Shown: piece by piece, positions 23,434-30,992 of the stretch
Numbering within the stretch: the stretch's first letter is position 1
How the letters are laid out: every line of letters begins with the position of its first letter
Source: Bdellovibrionaceae bacterium UBA2351
GTDB taxonomy: Bacteria > Bdellovibrionota > Bdellovibrionia > Bdellovibrionales > Bdellovibrionaceae
DNA length: 39,274 nucleotides
Assembly (NCBI GenBank): GCA_002344565.1
Contig: DDTZ01000136.1
Span: 32,190-71,463, forward strand
Reading direction: 5' to 3'
Program-made: the position numbers and the translations under genes
The notes under the pieces: generated by a model
Database searches by the model: none
Seen by the model: only the letters and a program-made list of their open reading frames with translations
Told to the model about the DNA's origin: nothing

Positions 23434-25234
23434 ATTCTTTCTCGAGATATTTAAATGAAAATTCTAAATTTACAGGGCGACCGTGAGGACAGAAACTCGA
23501 CAGTGGGTATTCATCCATATCGGCTAACAGTTTTTCCATCTCAGAATGACTTAAACTCTGCCCGGCACGAATCGCTGAATGACACGCTAATGTCGCCACA
23601 AAGTCTTTCACTCGATTTTCAAAAATATAACTTGTTGAGACCGCCTCAGCTTCGTTAACAAACTGATTGATCAGTTTAATAACTGCGTTTTCTTTAATCT
23701 CAGTTGGCATTCCCATGATACAAATGGATGCCGGACCCGCCTGTTCCCACTCAATACCAATTCTAGCCAACTGTTCTTGATGCTTCAAAAGGAGCTCGAT
23801 CTGTTCGGCTTCGAAGTCTAACGAAATCGGAATTAACATTTTCTGAATTCCGATCGACCCGTTTCTGTATTGATTTAAAATTCTCTCAAACAACACTCGC
23901 TCATGAGCCGCATGCTGATCCACAAGCACCATTTTGTCGGCGCCCTGGCATACGATGTAGGTTAAATCAACTTGCCCAACCACCTGATACTGCTGCCAGT
24001 ATACATTCGTTATTTCCTTTTTAGGACCCACCACACTAGCATTGTCAGATGTCGTCGTTGCCACCAATGGCATTGAGTCAGCAAACATCTGAGGCGTCGG
24101 GAAAACTTTCTTTTGAAATTGAGCAGTAAACAACTGAGGGTCTTTAAAGCTAGCTTGAGTTGAGTACGTAATCGGAGTCGAACCTTGCTCTATTTGAGAC
24201 TGAGTCGTCGACGATGCAATTGATGGCCACTCCTTACGAGCGTCAACCACTTCTTTCCACGGACCGGTTGATAGCGCTTTTTCTAAAGCGTGATACACTA
24301 GCCTAAATACTTTTTGGGAGTCGGTAAATTTAACCTGAGATTTGGCTGGATGAATGTTGATATCAACAAAATCTTTGGGGCAGTTTATATTCACCACAAC
24401 GCGTGGATACTCACCATGCATCAGTAAGTTTTTAAATGCTTCCATGACCGCACTTTGGATCATCTTATCTTGCACCCAGCGGTTTTGCACAAACACCCAG
24501 ATATTTTTACTGTTCTTTTCAACATCGTAAGGACTCATAAAGACAGCTTCTAATTCAAAACCATCTGCTTTCTTTGTGGTCGTGAATACTTTTTCATTCC
24601 CAAACAACCACTGAGCACGCTCACTTAAACTTTGAGCCGCAGGCGTTTGAAAAACTAACTTCTGCCCGTCAAAAACTTTAAATTCAACACGGTAGTTAAT
24701 CATCGCTAAAGCTTTTATCACTTGCTTGATAAGACTGTGCTCATAGCTAGCGGTCTTTAAGAACTTGATTCGAACAGGAGTATTTTCAAATAATTGCGAC
24801 ACTCGCACAAGCGTACCCACCGGCAACTGCGTCGTTGTCACTTCTGATTTCTCACCAAACTTAGATTGGATTTTATGCGCAACGGTTGAATCGGGTTGAC
24901 GGGATATCAGTTCAAAATCAGAAACAGCAGAAATAGACGCTAAAGCCTCGCCACGAAATCCGTAGCTTGATAGATTCCAGATATCTTCGTATTCACTGAT
25001 TTTAGACGTGCTATGACGATCTAAGGCTAGAGCTAATTCTTTTGGGTTGATCCCGCGCCCATTATCTTGAACCAAAATGTCTCGCCCGCCGTTATCAAAT
25101 CGAACTTCGATTTTTGTGGAACCGGCATCAATGGCATTTTCTAAAAGTTCTTTAACCAAATGGGATGGTCGCTCAACAACTTCACCCGCCGCAATTTGAT
25201 CAATAACTTGCTTATTTAAATAGCTTATAGACAT
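23417..25234 (-). CDS. mutL: DNA mismatch repair protein MutL with endonuclease motif
   Basis: A 605-residue MutL. The GHKL ATPase domain (1-330) has QVIDQIAAGEVVERP, ELLENAIDAGST, DNGRG and YGFRGEAL. The variable linker is Gln/Ser/Thr-rich. The C-terminal domain holds the metal-dependent endonuclease motif DQHA-x2-E-x4-E (DQHAAHERVLFE), ACHSAIRAGQ and CPHGRP. This endonuclease set is the mark of methyl-independent mismatch repair and is absent from E. coli MutL. ATG at 25234 is preferred, with AAGAGA upstream; an in-frame TTG 15 bases earlier is weaker. It overlaps miaA and leads the mutL-miaA-yicC-gmk-rpoZ-rel run. Confidence 0.95.
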   Translation of the reverse strand: MSISYLNKQVIDQIAAGEVVERPSHLVKELLENAIDAGSTKIEVRFDNGGRDILVQDNGRGINPKELALALDRHSTSKISEYEDIWNLSSYGFRGEALASISAVSDFELISRQPDSTVAHKIQSKFGEKSEVTTTQLPVGTLVRVSQLFENTPVRIKFLKTASYEHSLIKQVIKALAMINYRVEFKVFDGQKLVFQTPAAQSLSERAQWLFGNEKVFTTTKKADGFELEAVFMSPYDVEKNSKNIWVFVQNRWVQDKMIQSAVMEAFKNLLMHGEYPRVVVNINCPKDFVDINIHPAKSQVKFTDSQKVFRLVYHALEKALSTGPWKEVVDARKEWPSIASSTTQSQIEQGSTPITYSTQASFKDPQLFTAQFQKKVFPTPQMFADSMPLVATTTSDNASVVGPKKEITNVYWQQYQVVGQVDLTYIVCQGADKMVLVDQHAAHERVLFERILNQYRNGSIGIQKMLIPISLDFEAEQIELLLKHQEQLARIGIEWEQAGPASICIMGMPTEIKENAVIKLINQFVNEAEAVSTSYIFENRVKDFVATLACHSAIRAGQSLSHSEMEKLLADMDEYPLSSFCPHGRPVNLEFSFKYLEKEFGRIN

Positions 25235-25268
25235 AAAATCTCTTAACAATGATGGTAGGACATTTCAA

Positions 25269-26153
25269 CTAAAACTCATACAGAGTCGATAGGTTAACCC
25301 CTACGTATTGCTTAGATTCAATATAGTATTTTACGTCAGCCCGAAGACCAAAAATGCCTAATCGCGTAGCAGCTCCTAGGCGAAACAAGACTCCAAAATT
25401 CATATCATCAAGGACATAGGAATCATTACCTACACCGCCTGGATTTTTCAGACTGACTTGAAAATGGGAATACTTAACCATAGGACCAAAACCATAACTG
25501 GCCATAAAATCGTGAGCTAACGGGATGATCGTATCGAACGTAAATTGAACATTAATAATCTGACCGGACGCCGACTGGCCTGTGATTTTTTCATAATACG
25601 CCGGCGCACCGGAGTGATATAGAATTGCCAAATCCGTCGACATCTCACCCGAAAACAAAGTATTGAACCCCACTAACCGATACCCAAAGAACAAAATATT
25701 ATCACTACGCGTGTTCGACATGGTGTCTTCGATATAGTTTTGCTGTTCGAAAATAATACCCTGATAGCGAGACACGTAAATCGGCTTTGTGGTTTTCTTT
25801 TTAACTTCTTTTTTTACTTCAGCCCTAGCTTCACCTGATTTTTTTTTCGCCGCCTGACCTGTGGTAATTTTAATCTCTGATGACGAAATAAAACCCTCTT
25901 TGTCTTTAGCAAAGCGGATGCGATGAAAACCTAAATCAAATTGCTGCTTAGAAACGCGATAATAGGTGCCTGTTTTTAATGTCGCCAGAACCGGTGAATC
26001 AAAATCAGGTTGCGCGTAAACATAAGGAAATTCGCCAATAATTTCTGCAACAATCGTAGCCGCTTGAGGTGGTGCCACCGGCTGCGCCTGTAGCCGCATC
26101 TGCACCCCTGGCCATGCCAAAAAGGCCATCAGAAATGCTAAAACTACGACCAT
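25269..26153 (-). CDS. Secreted SH3-like domain plus beta-barrel-like protein of unknown function
   Basis: The N-terminus (VVVLAFLMAFLAWPG) is a signal peptide or anchor. Next comes an SH3b-like domain (about 35-95; YVYAQPDFDSPVLATLKTGT resembles the 'v.v...ps..s.vi..l..G' pattern of bacterial SH3 domains). A Lys/Ala/Glu-rich linker (AAKKKSGEARAEVKKE) follows, then about 165 residues of beta strands ending in Phe (VNLSTLYEF), as expected for an outer-membrane barrel. The whole could bind peptidoglycan and cross the outer membrane, but that is inference. ATG at 26153 overlaps the end of the glycosyltransferase gene by 10 bases; a GTG at 26165 is in frame. No close known family was recognised. 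Confidence 0.6.
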   Translation of the reverse strand: MVVVLAFLMAFLAWPGVQMRLQAQPVAPPQAATIVAEIIGEFPYVYAQPDFDSPVLATLKTGTYYRVSKQQFDLGFHRIRFAKDKEGFISSSEIKITTGQAAKKKSGEARAEVKKEVKKKTTKPIYVSRYQGIIFEQQNYIEDTMSNTRSDNILFFGYRLVGFNTLFSGEMSTDLAILYHSGAPAYYEKITGQSASGQIINVQFTFDTIIPLAHDFMASYGFGPMVKYSHFQVSLKNPGGVGNDSYVLDDMNFGVLFRLGAATRLGIFGLRADVKYYIESKQYVGVNLSTLYEF

Positions 26154-26845
26154 CGTATCTGCCACACTTTATAAAAAGCTTCCAAAACAATCTTCATAGA
26201 CATTTTACTTTTGCCTACGCGACGATCTTCGAAAACAATGGGAACCTCTTTGCACTTAAAGCCTTTGCGACTGGCTTTGTATTTTAGTTCAATTTGAAAG
26301 CTATAACCATTTGACGTTACCGAATCTAAATTAATTTTTTCCAGAACATCACGGCGCCAAGAATTAAAACCACCCGTCCAATCATTGATTGGATATCCTA
26401 AAATGATCCTTGAATATAAACTACCACCACGAGAGATGATTTTTCTCGTCAATCCCCAGTCAACCGTTCCACCGCCGGCAACGTAACGCGAGCCAATCAC
26501 AAAATCATAGGCATTCCAGTTATTCACATGCAGCGACAAATCCACTGGACGATGAGAAAAATCAGCGTCCATTTCTATCAAATGTGTGTAGTCTTTTTCC
26601 AAACCCCATTTAAAGCCCGCGATATAAGCGCGACCAAGGCCTTCTTTTTTCAGTCGAGTCAGTAAGTGCACCTGCCCCGGGAACTCATTCATCAACTCTT
26701 GAACAATTTTACCTGTTCCATCTGGTGAATTATCGTCAGCAACCAGCACATGAAGATTTAGCTTCTGCTCCAATACAGCACGCACGATAGCATCGATGTT
26801 TTCTTTTTCGTTATAGGTAGGAATGATGACTAGACCCTTTGACAT
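26144..26845 (-). CDS. Dolichyl/polyprenyl-phosphate sugar synthase, GT2 family (DPM1-like)
   Basis: This 233-residue cytoplasmic GT-A enzyme matches the DPM1 type: IIPTYNEKENI, ADDNSPDGTG (nucleotide-sugar and metal site), EMDADFSHRP (D-x-D), and GLTRKIISRGGSLY with GWTGGFN-like NDWTGGFNSW and FEDRRVGKSKMS. It transfers a hexose (mannose or glucose) from a nucleotide sugar to polyprenyl phosphate for envelope glycan or lipid modification. There is no C-terminal membrane domain, unlike GtrB-type proteins. It overlaps the SH3-barrel gene downstream and follows the zinc-ribbon gene by 49 bases, all in one apparent operon. Confidence 0.88.
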   Translation of the reverse strand: MSKGLVIIPTYNEKENIDAIVRAVLEQKLNLHVLVADDNSPDGTGKIVQELMNEFPGQVHLLTRLKKEGLGRAYIAGFKWGLEKDYTHLIEMDADFSHRPVDLSLHVNNWNAYDFVIGSRYVAGGGTVDWGLTRKIISRGGSLYSRIILGYPINDWTGGFNSWRRDVLEKINLDSVTSNGYSFQIELKYKASRKGFKCKEVPIVFEDRRVGKSKMSMKIVLEAFYKVWQIRWS

Positions 26846-26894
26846 AGGGCAATCTTATTATAATTTCAGGTGGATTCAAGCAGTTATTCGATTT

Positions 26895-27341
26895 TTATAA
26901 AGCAGAAAGTTCTTCGATCGACTGCGCCGTCTTTTTTAAACCCACTTCAGCTCCTTTAATTTCCTTTCTTTTAGGCAGAGCTAACGGGAAGAAAATCGTT
27001 TTTATTGGATCTGCTTTACGTTCATCCATTTTGGCTTTAACCATTTGGCAGGCGACCGCAGGATTGCGCTTGTATATAACAGGGTCGAAACCACACTCAT
27101 GACAAATGAGAGACATTCTCCAGCGTATTTTAATCGCGAGCTCAATAGCAAACATATTGGCCACAAAAATCACAAACACAATGGGATCAATTTGATGTCG
27201 AAAAATATAATTAAGCGCCATGGCTCCGACGAACGCACCCAATATATTCAGGAAGCCCAATCGCTTTCGCTTAAAATAAACCTTGGGAGACCGGCAGAAT
27301 GCGCAATAACCGCTATGACTCATGCATTCAGTATAAACCAT
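26895..27341 (-). CDS. Zinc-ribbon membrane protein of unknown function
   Basis: A 148-residue protein. CAFC near the N-terminus and CHEC after the membrane segments form two C-x2-C pairs that could build a split zinc ribbon. Two hydrophobic segments (LNILGAFVGAMALNYIF and IDPIVFVIFVANMFAIELAI) lie between the pairs, and a Lys-rich cytoplasmic tail (KKTAQSIEELSAL) ends it. If the fold is real, both Cys pairs lie on the same membrane side. The likely start is ATG at 27341 (GGACAG upstream) or 27323 (MSHSGYCAFC); an in-frame GTG at 27383 falls in the inverted repeat and is disfavoured. Function unknown; it may act with the downstream glycosyltransferase. Confidence 0.6.
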   Translation of the reverse strand: MVYTECMSHSGYCAFCRSPKVYFKRKRLGFLNILGAFVGAMALNYIFRHQIDPIVFVIFVANMFAIELAIKIRWRMSLICHECGFDPVIYKRNPAVACQMVKAKMDERKADPIKTIFFPLALPKRKEIKGAEVGLKKTAQSIEELSAL

Positions 27342-27369
27342 ACTAAGCACTGTCCGGTGCAGATTTGAA

Positions 27370-27402
27370 TAAAATCTAGACACAGCTTAGGTCTAGATTT
27401 TA
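27370..27402. promoter_or_regulatory. Perfect 12-bp inverted repeat in divergent promoter region
   Basis: TAAAATCTAGAC (27370-27381) and GTCTAGATTTTA (27391-27402) surround a 9-base loop ACAGCTTAG. It lies between the divergent zinc-ribbon (minus) and barrel (plus) genes. Symmetry and position favour a dimeric-regulator operator; as RNA it would form a hairpin with weak U-rich ends on either strand. Confidence 0.6.
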
Positions 27403-27457
27403 GGTAAAAGTTTTTAGCACATTTAATGGTTTAGGAAAGTAATCTAAACTAAAACTA

Positions 27458-28105
27458 ATGAATACATGTAAATTATTTTTTAGCATTTTATTGTTTCTTA
27501 CCCTTAGCCATCAGGCCTGGTCACAAACTTACGAAACAGAAGAGTACTCCTACGAAGAACTGCTCGATAAAATTAAAACGAAACAAAAAAAGTATATTAA
27601 AAAAACAGCAGCAACCCCTTGGGATCAGATCTATATCTACCCTTCATTTGCAGTTATCCAAGCCTATACAAAAATAGCCGACGGTTTATCTCCTAGTTTC
27701 TACCACAGTGGTCTGCAGATTTCATTAGGAATGGATCTGTTTTCTGAACATTGGTATTCCGAAACGTCCTTTAGAAATTTTGGTGCTAGCAAAGTCGAAT
27801 CTAAAGAGCTTTTCTTAAAAGAACTTGATTTCAAAATTGGACATAAGAACACAATCACCGACGCACTTGAATACAGAATCGCCCTTGGCGTGAGTACGCG
27901 AACGATTCGCCTATCCGACGAACTAGCCGGCATTCACCAAGAGTCTAAAAATCCGGCTTTAATTTCTTCATTCGGGCTACTTTCCAGTCTGCCTAACTCA
28001 CCTTTGTTGTTGGGTTTAGAGTTTAATTATCGTAGTCTTTTAGTAGCGAATGATTTCGACAAAGGATCCATGGGATTAAACTTTATTTTTATGGGGTATT
28101 TCTAA
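27458..28105 (+). CDS. Secreted, probable outer-membrane beta-barrel protein of unknown function
   Basis: A 215-residue protein with signal peptide MNTCKLFFSILLFLTLSHQAWS. A short acidic/basic helical part (YETEEYSYEELLDKIKTKQK) is followed by beta strands with alternating aromatic and hydrophobic residues, ending in Phe (IFMGYF), the usual last residue of outer-membrane barrels. No known family was recognised. No Shine-Dalgarno precedes the ATG. It begins a run of three plus-strand envelope genes and faces the zinc-ribbon gene across the inverted repeat at 27370-27402. Confidence 0.6.
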   Translation: MNTCKLFFSILLFLTLSHQAWSQTYETEEYSYEELLDKIKTKQKKYIKKTAATPWDQIYIYPSFAVIQAYTKIADGLSPSFYHSGLQISLGMDLFSEHWYSETSFRNFGASKVESKELFLKELDFKIGHKNTITDALEYRIALGVSTRTIRLSDELAGIHQESKNPALISSFGLLSSLPNSPLLLGLEFNYRSLLVANDFDKGSMGLNFIFMGYF

Positions 28106-28123
28106 ATGGAGCGCATTTAAAGC

Positions 28124-28675
28124 ATGAGTTTTTTCAGCAACCTCCAGTACAAAACTAAAAAAAGTGTTGTATTTCTTATTTGGTTTTTTAAAAACCCAAT
28201 CGATCATATCAAGCGATTGCCGCGTTGGTCGCTACGAAATATCTTGTTAGTTCATTTTCTATTTTCGGTAATATCAGGAACAATTGCCGGCTTAATTAGT
28301 TTAAAATTCTGGAATATTCTGTTTGGTGTTCTCGCCTTCCCATTTATTTCCATGACTCTCACTCTGGTTCTTTCCAGTTTTATTTATTACTACTTCCAAG
28401 TTTTTGAAAAAAAATCCGTTGATTTCGTGCAACTCCTTTCGGTTGTAGTATTTGCAAACTTCCCTTTCTTTGTCTTTCAAATAGCCTCGAATTATGTGCC
28501 AGTAATCAGCATCGTAGGACTTCTATTTACAGGAATGCTGTTGATCGTTGGCTTAACAGAAAACTTCAAAATGACAAAACGTCGCGCCATCCGCTTGGTA
28601 GGAACATTGTGGTTTCTTATTTTCCTTGTCTGGTTAAGCAATCGTTTTAGCGTGGAAAAACTAGACAAGTTTTAA
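28124..28675 (+). CDS. YIP1-like multi-pass inner-membrane protein
   Basis: This 183-residue protein has a basic N-terminal tail (YKTKKSVVF...HIKRLPRWS) and four or five membrane helices (about 40-60, 65-88, 105-125, 128-146, 158-175). The layout and the pattern around the first helices resemble bacterial YIP1-domain proteins, whose function in bacteria is unknown. GGAG lies 11 bases upstream of the ATG. It starts 18 bases after the stop of the barrel protein, suggesting co-expression. Assignment to YIP1 is tentative; unspecified membrane protein is the safe call. Confidence 0.6.
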   Translation: MSFFSNLQYKTKKSVVFLIWFFKNPIDHIKRLPRWSLRNILLVHFLFSVISGTIAGLISLKFWNILFGVLAFPFISMTLTLVLSSFIYYYFQVFEKKSVDFVQLLSVVVFANFPFFVFQIASNYVPVISIVGLLFTGMLLIVGLTENFKMTKRRAIRLVGTLWFLIFLVWLSNRFSVEKLDKF

Positions 28676-28718
28676 TTTTTTCACCTATTCTATCGGTAAA
28701 TCAAATAAAGGTATTTTT

Positions 28719-29261
28719 ATGAAAACAGTTTTTACTGCCTTATTTTCTTTTTTATTTTTATTTCCAGCTGCATTTGGACAAGACAAGAAAACGACAACAA
28801 AAAAAGCCACAAAATCTAAAGAAGAAACAGTATGCCTATTCGCCGCCCGTATTGGAAAATCAGATTTTCTAAAACAAATCAAGGTCGCCAAAACACCCAC
28901 TTACGAAGCCGAACTTAGAAAAATGTTGAGTGTAGATTCGTTCACTGAAGTCGATAAATTATTTAGCTTAGTAGGCACCGAAGCCATTGATATTTCAAAA
29001 GTGGATTTAGACGGAGATGGAGCCATGGATTATATGCTCCACCGTAAAGAGGGAGCTATTCAGTGCGGCGCTGTGGCCGTTCTATTAGGACGAAAAGACT
29101 ACCATGTTGAAATTGCTGGCGTACCAGATTTCAACACCTGCGAGCTCACTGCCGGCATTTACACTCACCAAAACAAACCTTATTTGGTTTTCTCGACAAA
29201 CAATGAGCTATCTATTCAGGAAATCAAAAAGAGCAAACTATCGGAATTGTGTGTTCTTTAG
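28719..29261 (+). CDS. Secreted protein with a DxDGDG calcium-loop motif
   Basis: A 180-residue protein: signal peptide MKTVFTALFSFLFLFPAAFG, a Lys/Thr-rich linker (KKTTTKKATKSKEE), then a globular domain with DLDGDGAMDYML, a calcium-binding loop like those of FG-GAP/EF-hand repeat proteins. Four Cys (in ETVCLFA, AIQCGAV, NTCELT and LCVL) could form disulfides. Similar single-loop domains occur in many predatory and environmental bacteria without assigned role. Its TAG stop overlaps the stop of the convergent dut gene (29258-29261), so the two share their final bases. AAAGG precedes the ATG. Confidence 0.6.
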   Translation: MKTVFTALFSFLFLFPAAFGQDKKTTTKKATKSKEETVCLFAARIGKSDFLKQIKVAKTPTYEAELRKMLSVDSFTEVDKLFSLVGTEAIDISKVDLDGDGAMDYMLHRKEGAIQCGAVAVLLGRKDYHVEIAGVPDFNTCELTAGIYTHQNKPYLVFSTNNELSIQEIKKSKLSELCVL

Positions 29262-29698
29262 TTACGACCAGTAGAACCAAATCCGCCAGCGCCACGATCT
29301 GTAGCACTTAAATCCGTTACCAATTCTAACTCGGCTTGAATGATTGGACATACTACCAACTGAGCAATACGTTCTTGATCCTGAATCTCTACATTTTCTT
29401 GGCTTAGATTAATCACGATGATTTTAACTTCACCACGATAGTCGGCATCAATCGTTCCCGGAGTGTTAAGCAACGTCATACCTTGCTTAATCGCCCAACC
29501 ACTGCGTGGACGCGCTTGAATTTCAAAACCTTCTGGGATTTCAAAAGACAAACCTGTTGGAACTAACACGCGTTCCATAGGTTTAACCGTCATCGGTTTA
29601 TCAATTTGCGCGCGCACATCAAGACCGCTTGAACCGCGAGACTGATACGCCGGCAATTCACCTTTAAAATTGACCAATTTTTTTATTTTAACTTTCAT
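29258..29698 (-). CDS. dut: Deoxyuridine 5'-triphosphate nucleotidohydrolase
   Basis: The trimeric dUTPase motifs are all present in 146 residues: GSSGLDVRA (motif 1), PRSGWAIK (motif 2), NTPGTIDADYRGEVKI (motif 3), QERIAQLVV (motif 4) and the C-terminal RGAGGFGSTG (motif 5), which closes over the active site. It splits dUTP to dUMP and pyrophosphate, preventing uracil incorporation. AAGGGAG upstream fixes the ATG. It is 17 bases after the M16 peptidase gene and ends the rpsO-pnp transcript. Confidence 0.97.
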   Translation of the reverse strand: MKVKIKKLVNFKGELPAYQSRGSSGLDVRAQIDKPMTVKPMERVLVPTGLSFEIPEGFEIQARPRSGWAIKQGMTLLNTPGTIDADYRGEVKIIVINLSQENVEIQDQERIAQLVVCPIIQAELELVTDLSATDRGAGGFGSTGRN

Positions 29699-29714
29699 AA
29701 CAAGCTCCCTTTAT

Positions 29715-30986
29715 CTATGAATTCATCCACCAAGAATTTTTAGATTCTACGTTGGGGCCAACTAGCGCTCCTGACAATAAATCCAAATCCAAGTGATGTT
29801 CTAAATATTCGTGAACAGAATCTGCGTTAATTTTTGAAATCATTTTTTGAATATCTTCGACCGTTTTTGGTTTTTGAAAAATCAATTCATTAATCGCGAT
29901 ACTATTCATGCGATTTTCAACATCATCTGAACCAAGCAGGATTGCACCCTTGATTTGGCTCTTGAAAAACTCGACTTCCTTTTTATTCAAGCCTTTGGTT
30001 TTTAACTTCTTGAGTTCCTTTTCCGTTGTGGCGACGAGTTCTTTTAGTTTCTTTCCATCGCACGCGGCCTGAATGGTGATAAAACCACAATCAGACATTG
30101 TGTGCAGCTGACTATGAATTGAATAGGCTAATCCTTTTGTTTCACGCACACTTTGGAATAAACGCGATGTCATTCCGCCACCCAAAACTGAATTGATAAT
30201 AAAAGCTTCCATACGCAAATCATCACGGAATGAAGCGGCCGGCAATGCTAACAAAACATGAGTTTGTTCCGCATCTTTATTTTTTGCTGTTTTCGATTTA
30301 GTGAAAACAGGACGATTTGTACCTAGTCGCGGAATATTGTGCTTAACTTTACGTTTTTTTAAATTTTTATTTAGAAAATCAACAATGCGATCGTGATCTA
30401 AATTTCCTGCGCAACTGATAACTAAATTCGATCCCTGGTAGTTATCATGATAGTAATCGTACACATCAGATTCTTTAAATCCATACACGGTCTTTATCGA
30501 ACCTAAGATCGGCTTACCAACATTATGACCTTTATATACAGGCTCCAACAAGTAGTCATAAATGATATCATCCGGCTGATCTTCACTCATGGCAATCTCT
30601 TGGATGATAACGTTCTTTTCATTTTTGAAGTCTTTTTTAGAAAACTTCATATTTGAAACCAGATCCACCAAAACATCGAGCGCCGTTTTCCAATCGTCTT
30701 TCAAAACAAGACCATGAAAACACGTGTGTTCTTTACTGGTAAACGCATTTAAATCACCACCTAGTGCTTCAAGCGACTTGGCGATATCAAATGCAGTTCT
30801 TTTTTTTGTGCCTTTAAATACGATGTGTTCTAGAAAATGAGTGATGCCAGAAAGTTTTTCTGTTTCGTAACGAGAACCTACATCTACCCAAACGCCAACA
30901 GAAAAGGCCTGCGCCGTCGAGTGGTGCTCTGTAACCAGAGTGGCCCCACTCTCTAGCAAAGTTTTTTTATATTTTGGGATAGGCAT
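29715..30986 (-). CDS. M16 family zinc metallopeptidase (MPP/YmxG-like)
   Basis: A 423-residue peptidase with the inverted zinc motif HFLEH (H-x2-E-H) near residue 48 and the third ligand in the NEKNVIIQEIAMSEDQPDD helix. The second half (SVRETKGLAYSIHSQL, the R/Y pair) is the inactive M16 lobe. Such single-chain processing-peptidase homologues commonly follow pnp and precede dut in bacteria. No signal peptide is present, so it is probably cytoplasmic. The start lies 6 bases after the pnp stop without a clear Shine-Dalgarno, suggesting coupling. Substrate unknown. Confidence 0.92.
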   Translation of the reverse strand: MPIPKYKKTLLESGATLVTEHHSTAQAFSVGVWVDVGSRYETEKLSGITHFLEHIVFKGTKKRTAFDIAKSLEALGGDLNAFTSKEHTCFHGLVLKDDWKTALDVLVDLVSNMKFSKKDFKNEKNVIIQEIAMSEDQPDDIIYDYLLEPVYKGHNVGKPILGSIKTVYGFKESDVYDYYHDNYQGSNLVISCAGNLDHDRIVDFLNKNLKKRKVKHNIPRLGTNRPVFTKSKTAKNKDAEQTHVLLALPAASFRDDLRMEAFIINSVLGGGMTSRLFQSVRETKGLAYSIHSQLHTMSDCGFITIQAACDGKKLKELVATTEKELKKLKTKGLNKKEVEFFKSQIKGAILLGSDDVENRMNSIAINELIFQKPKTVEDIQKMISKINADSVHEYLEHHLDLDLLSGALVGPNVESKNSWWMNS

Positions 30987-30992
30987 TCGAGA

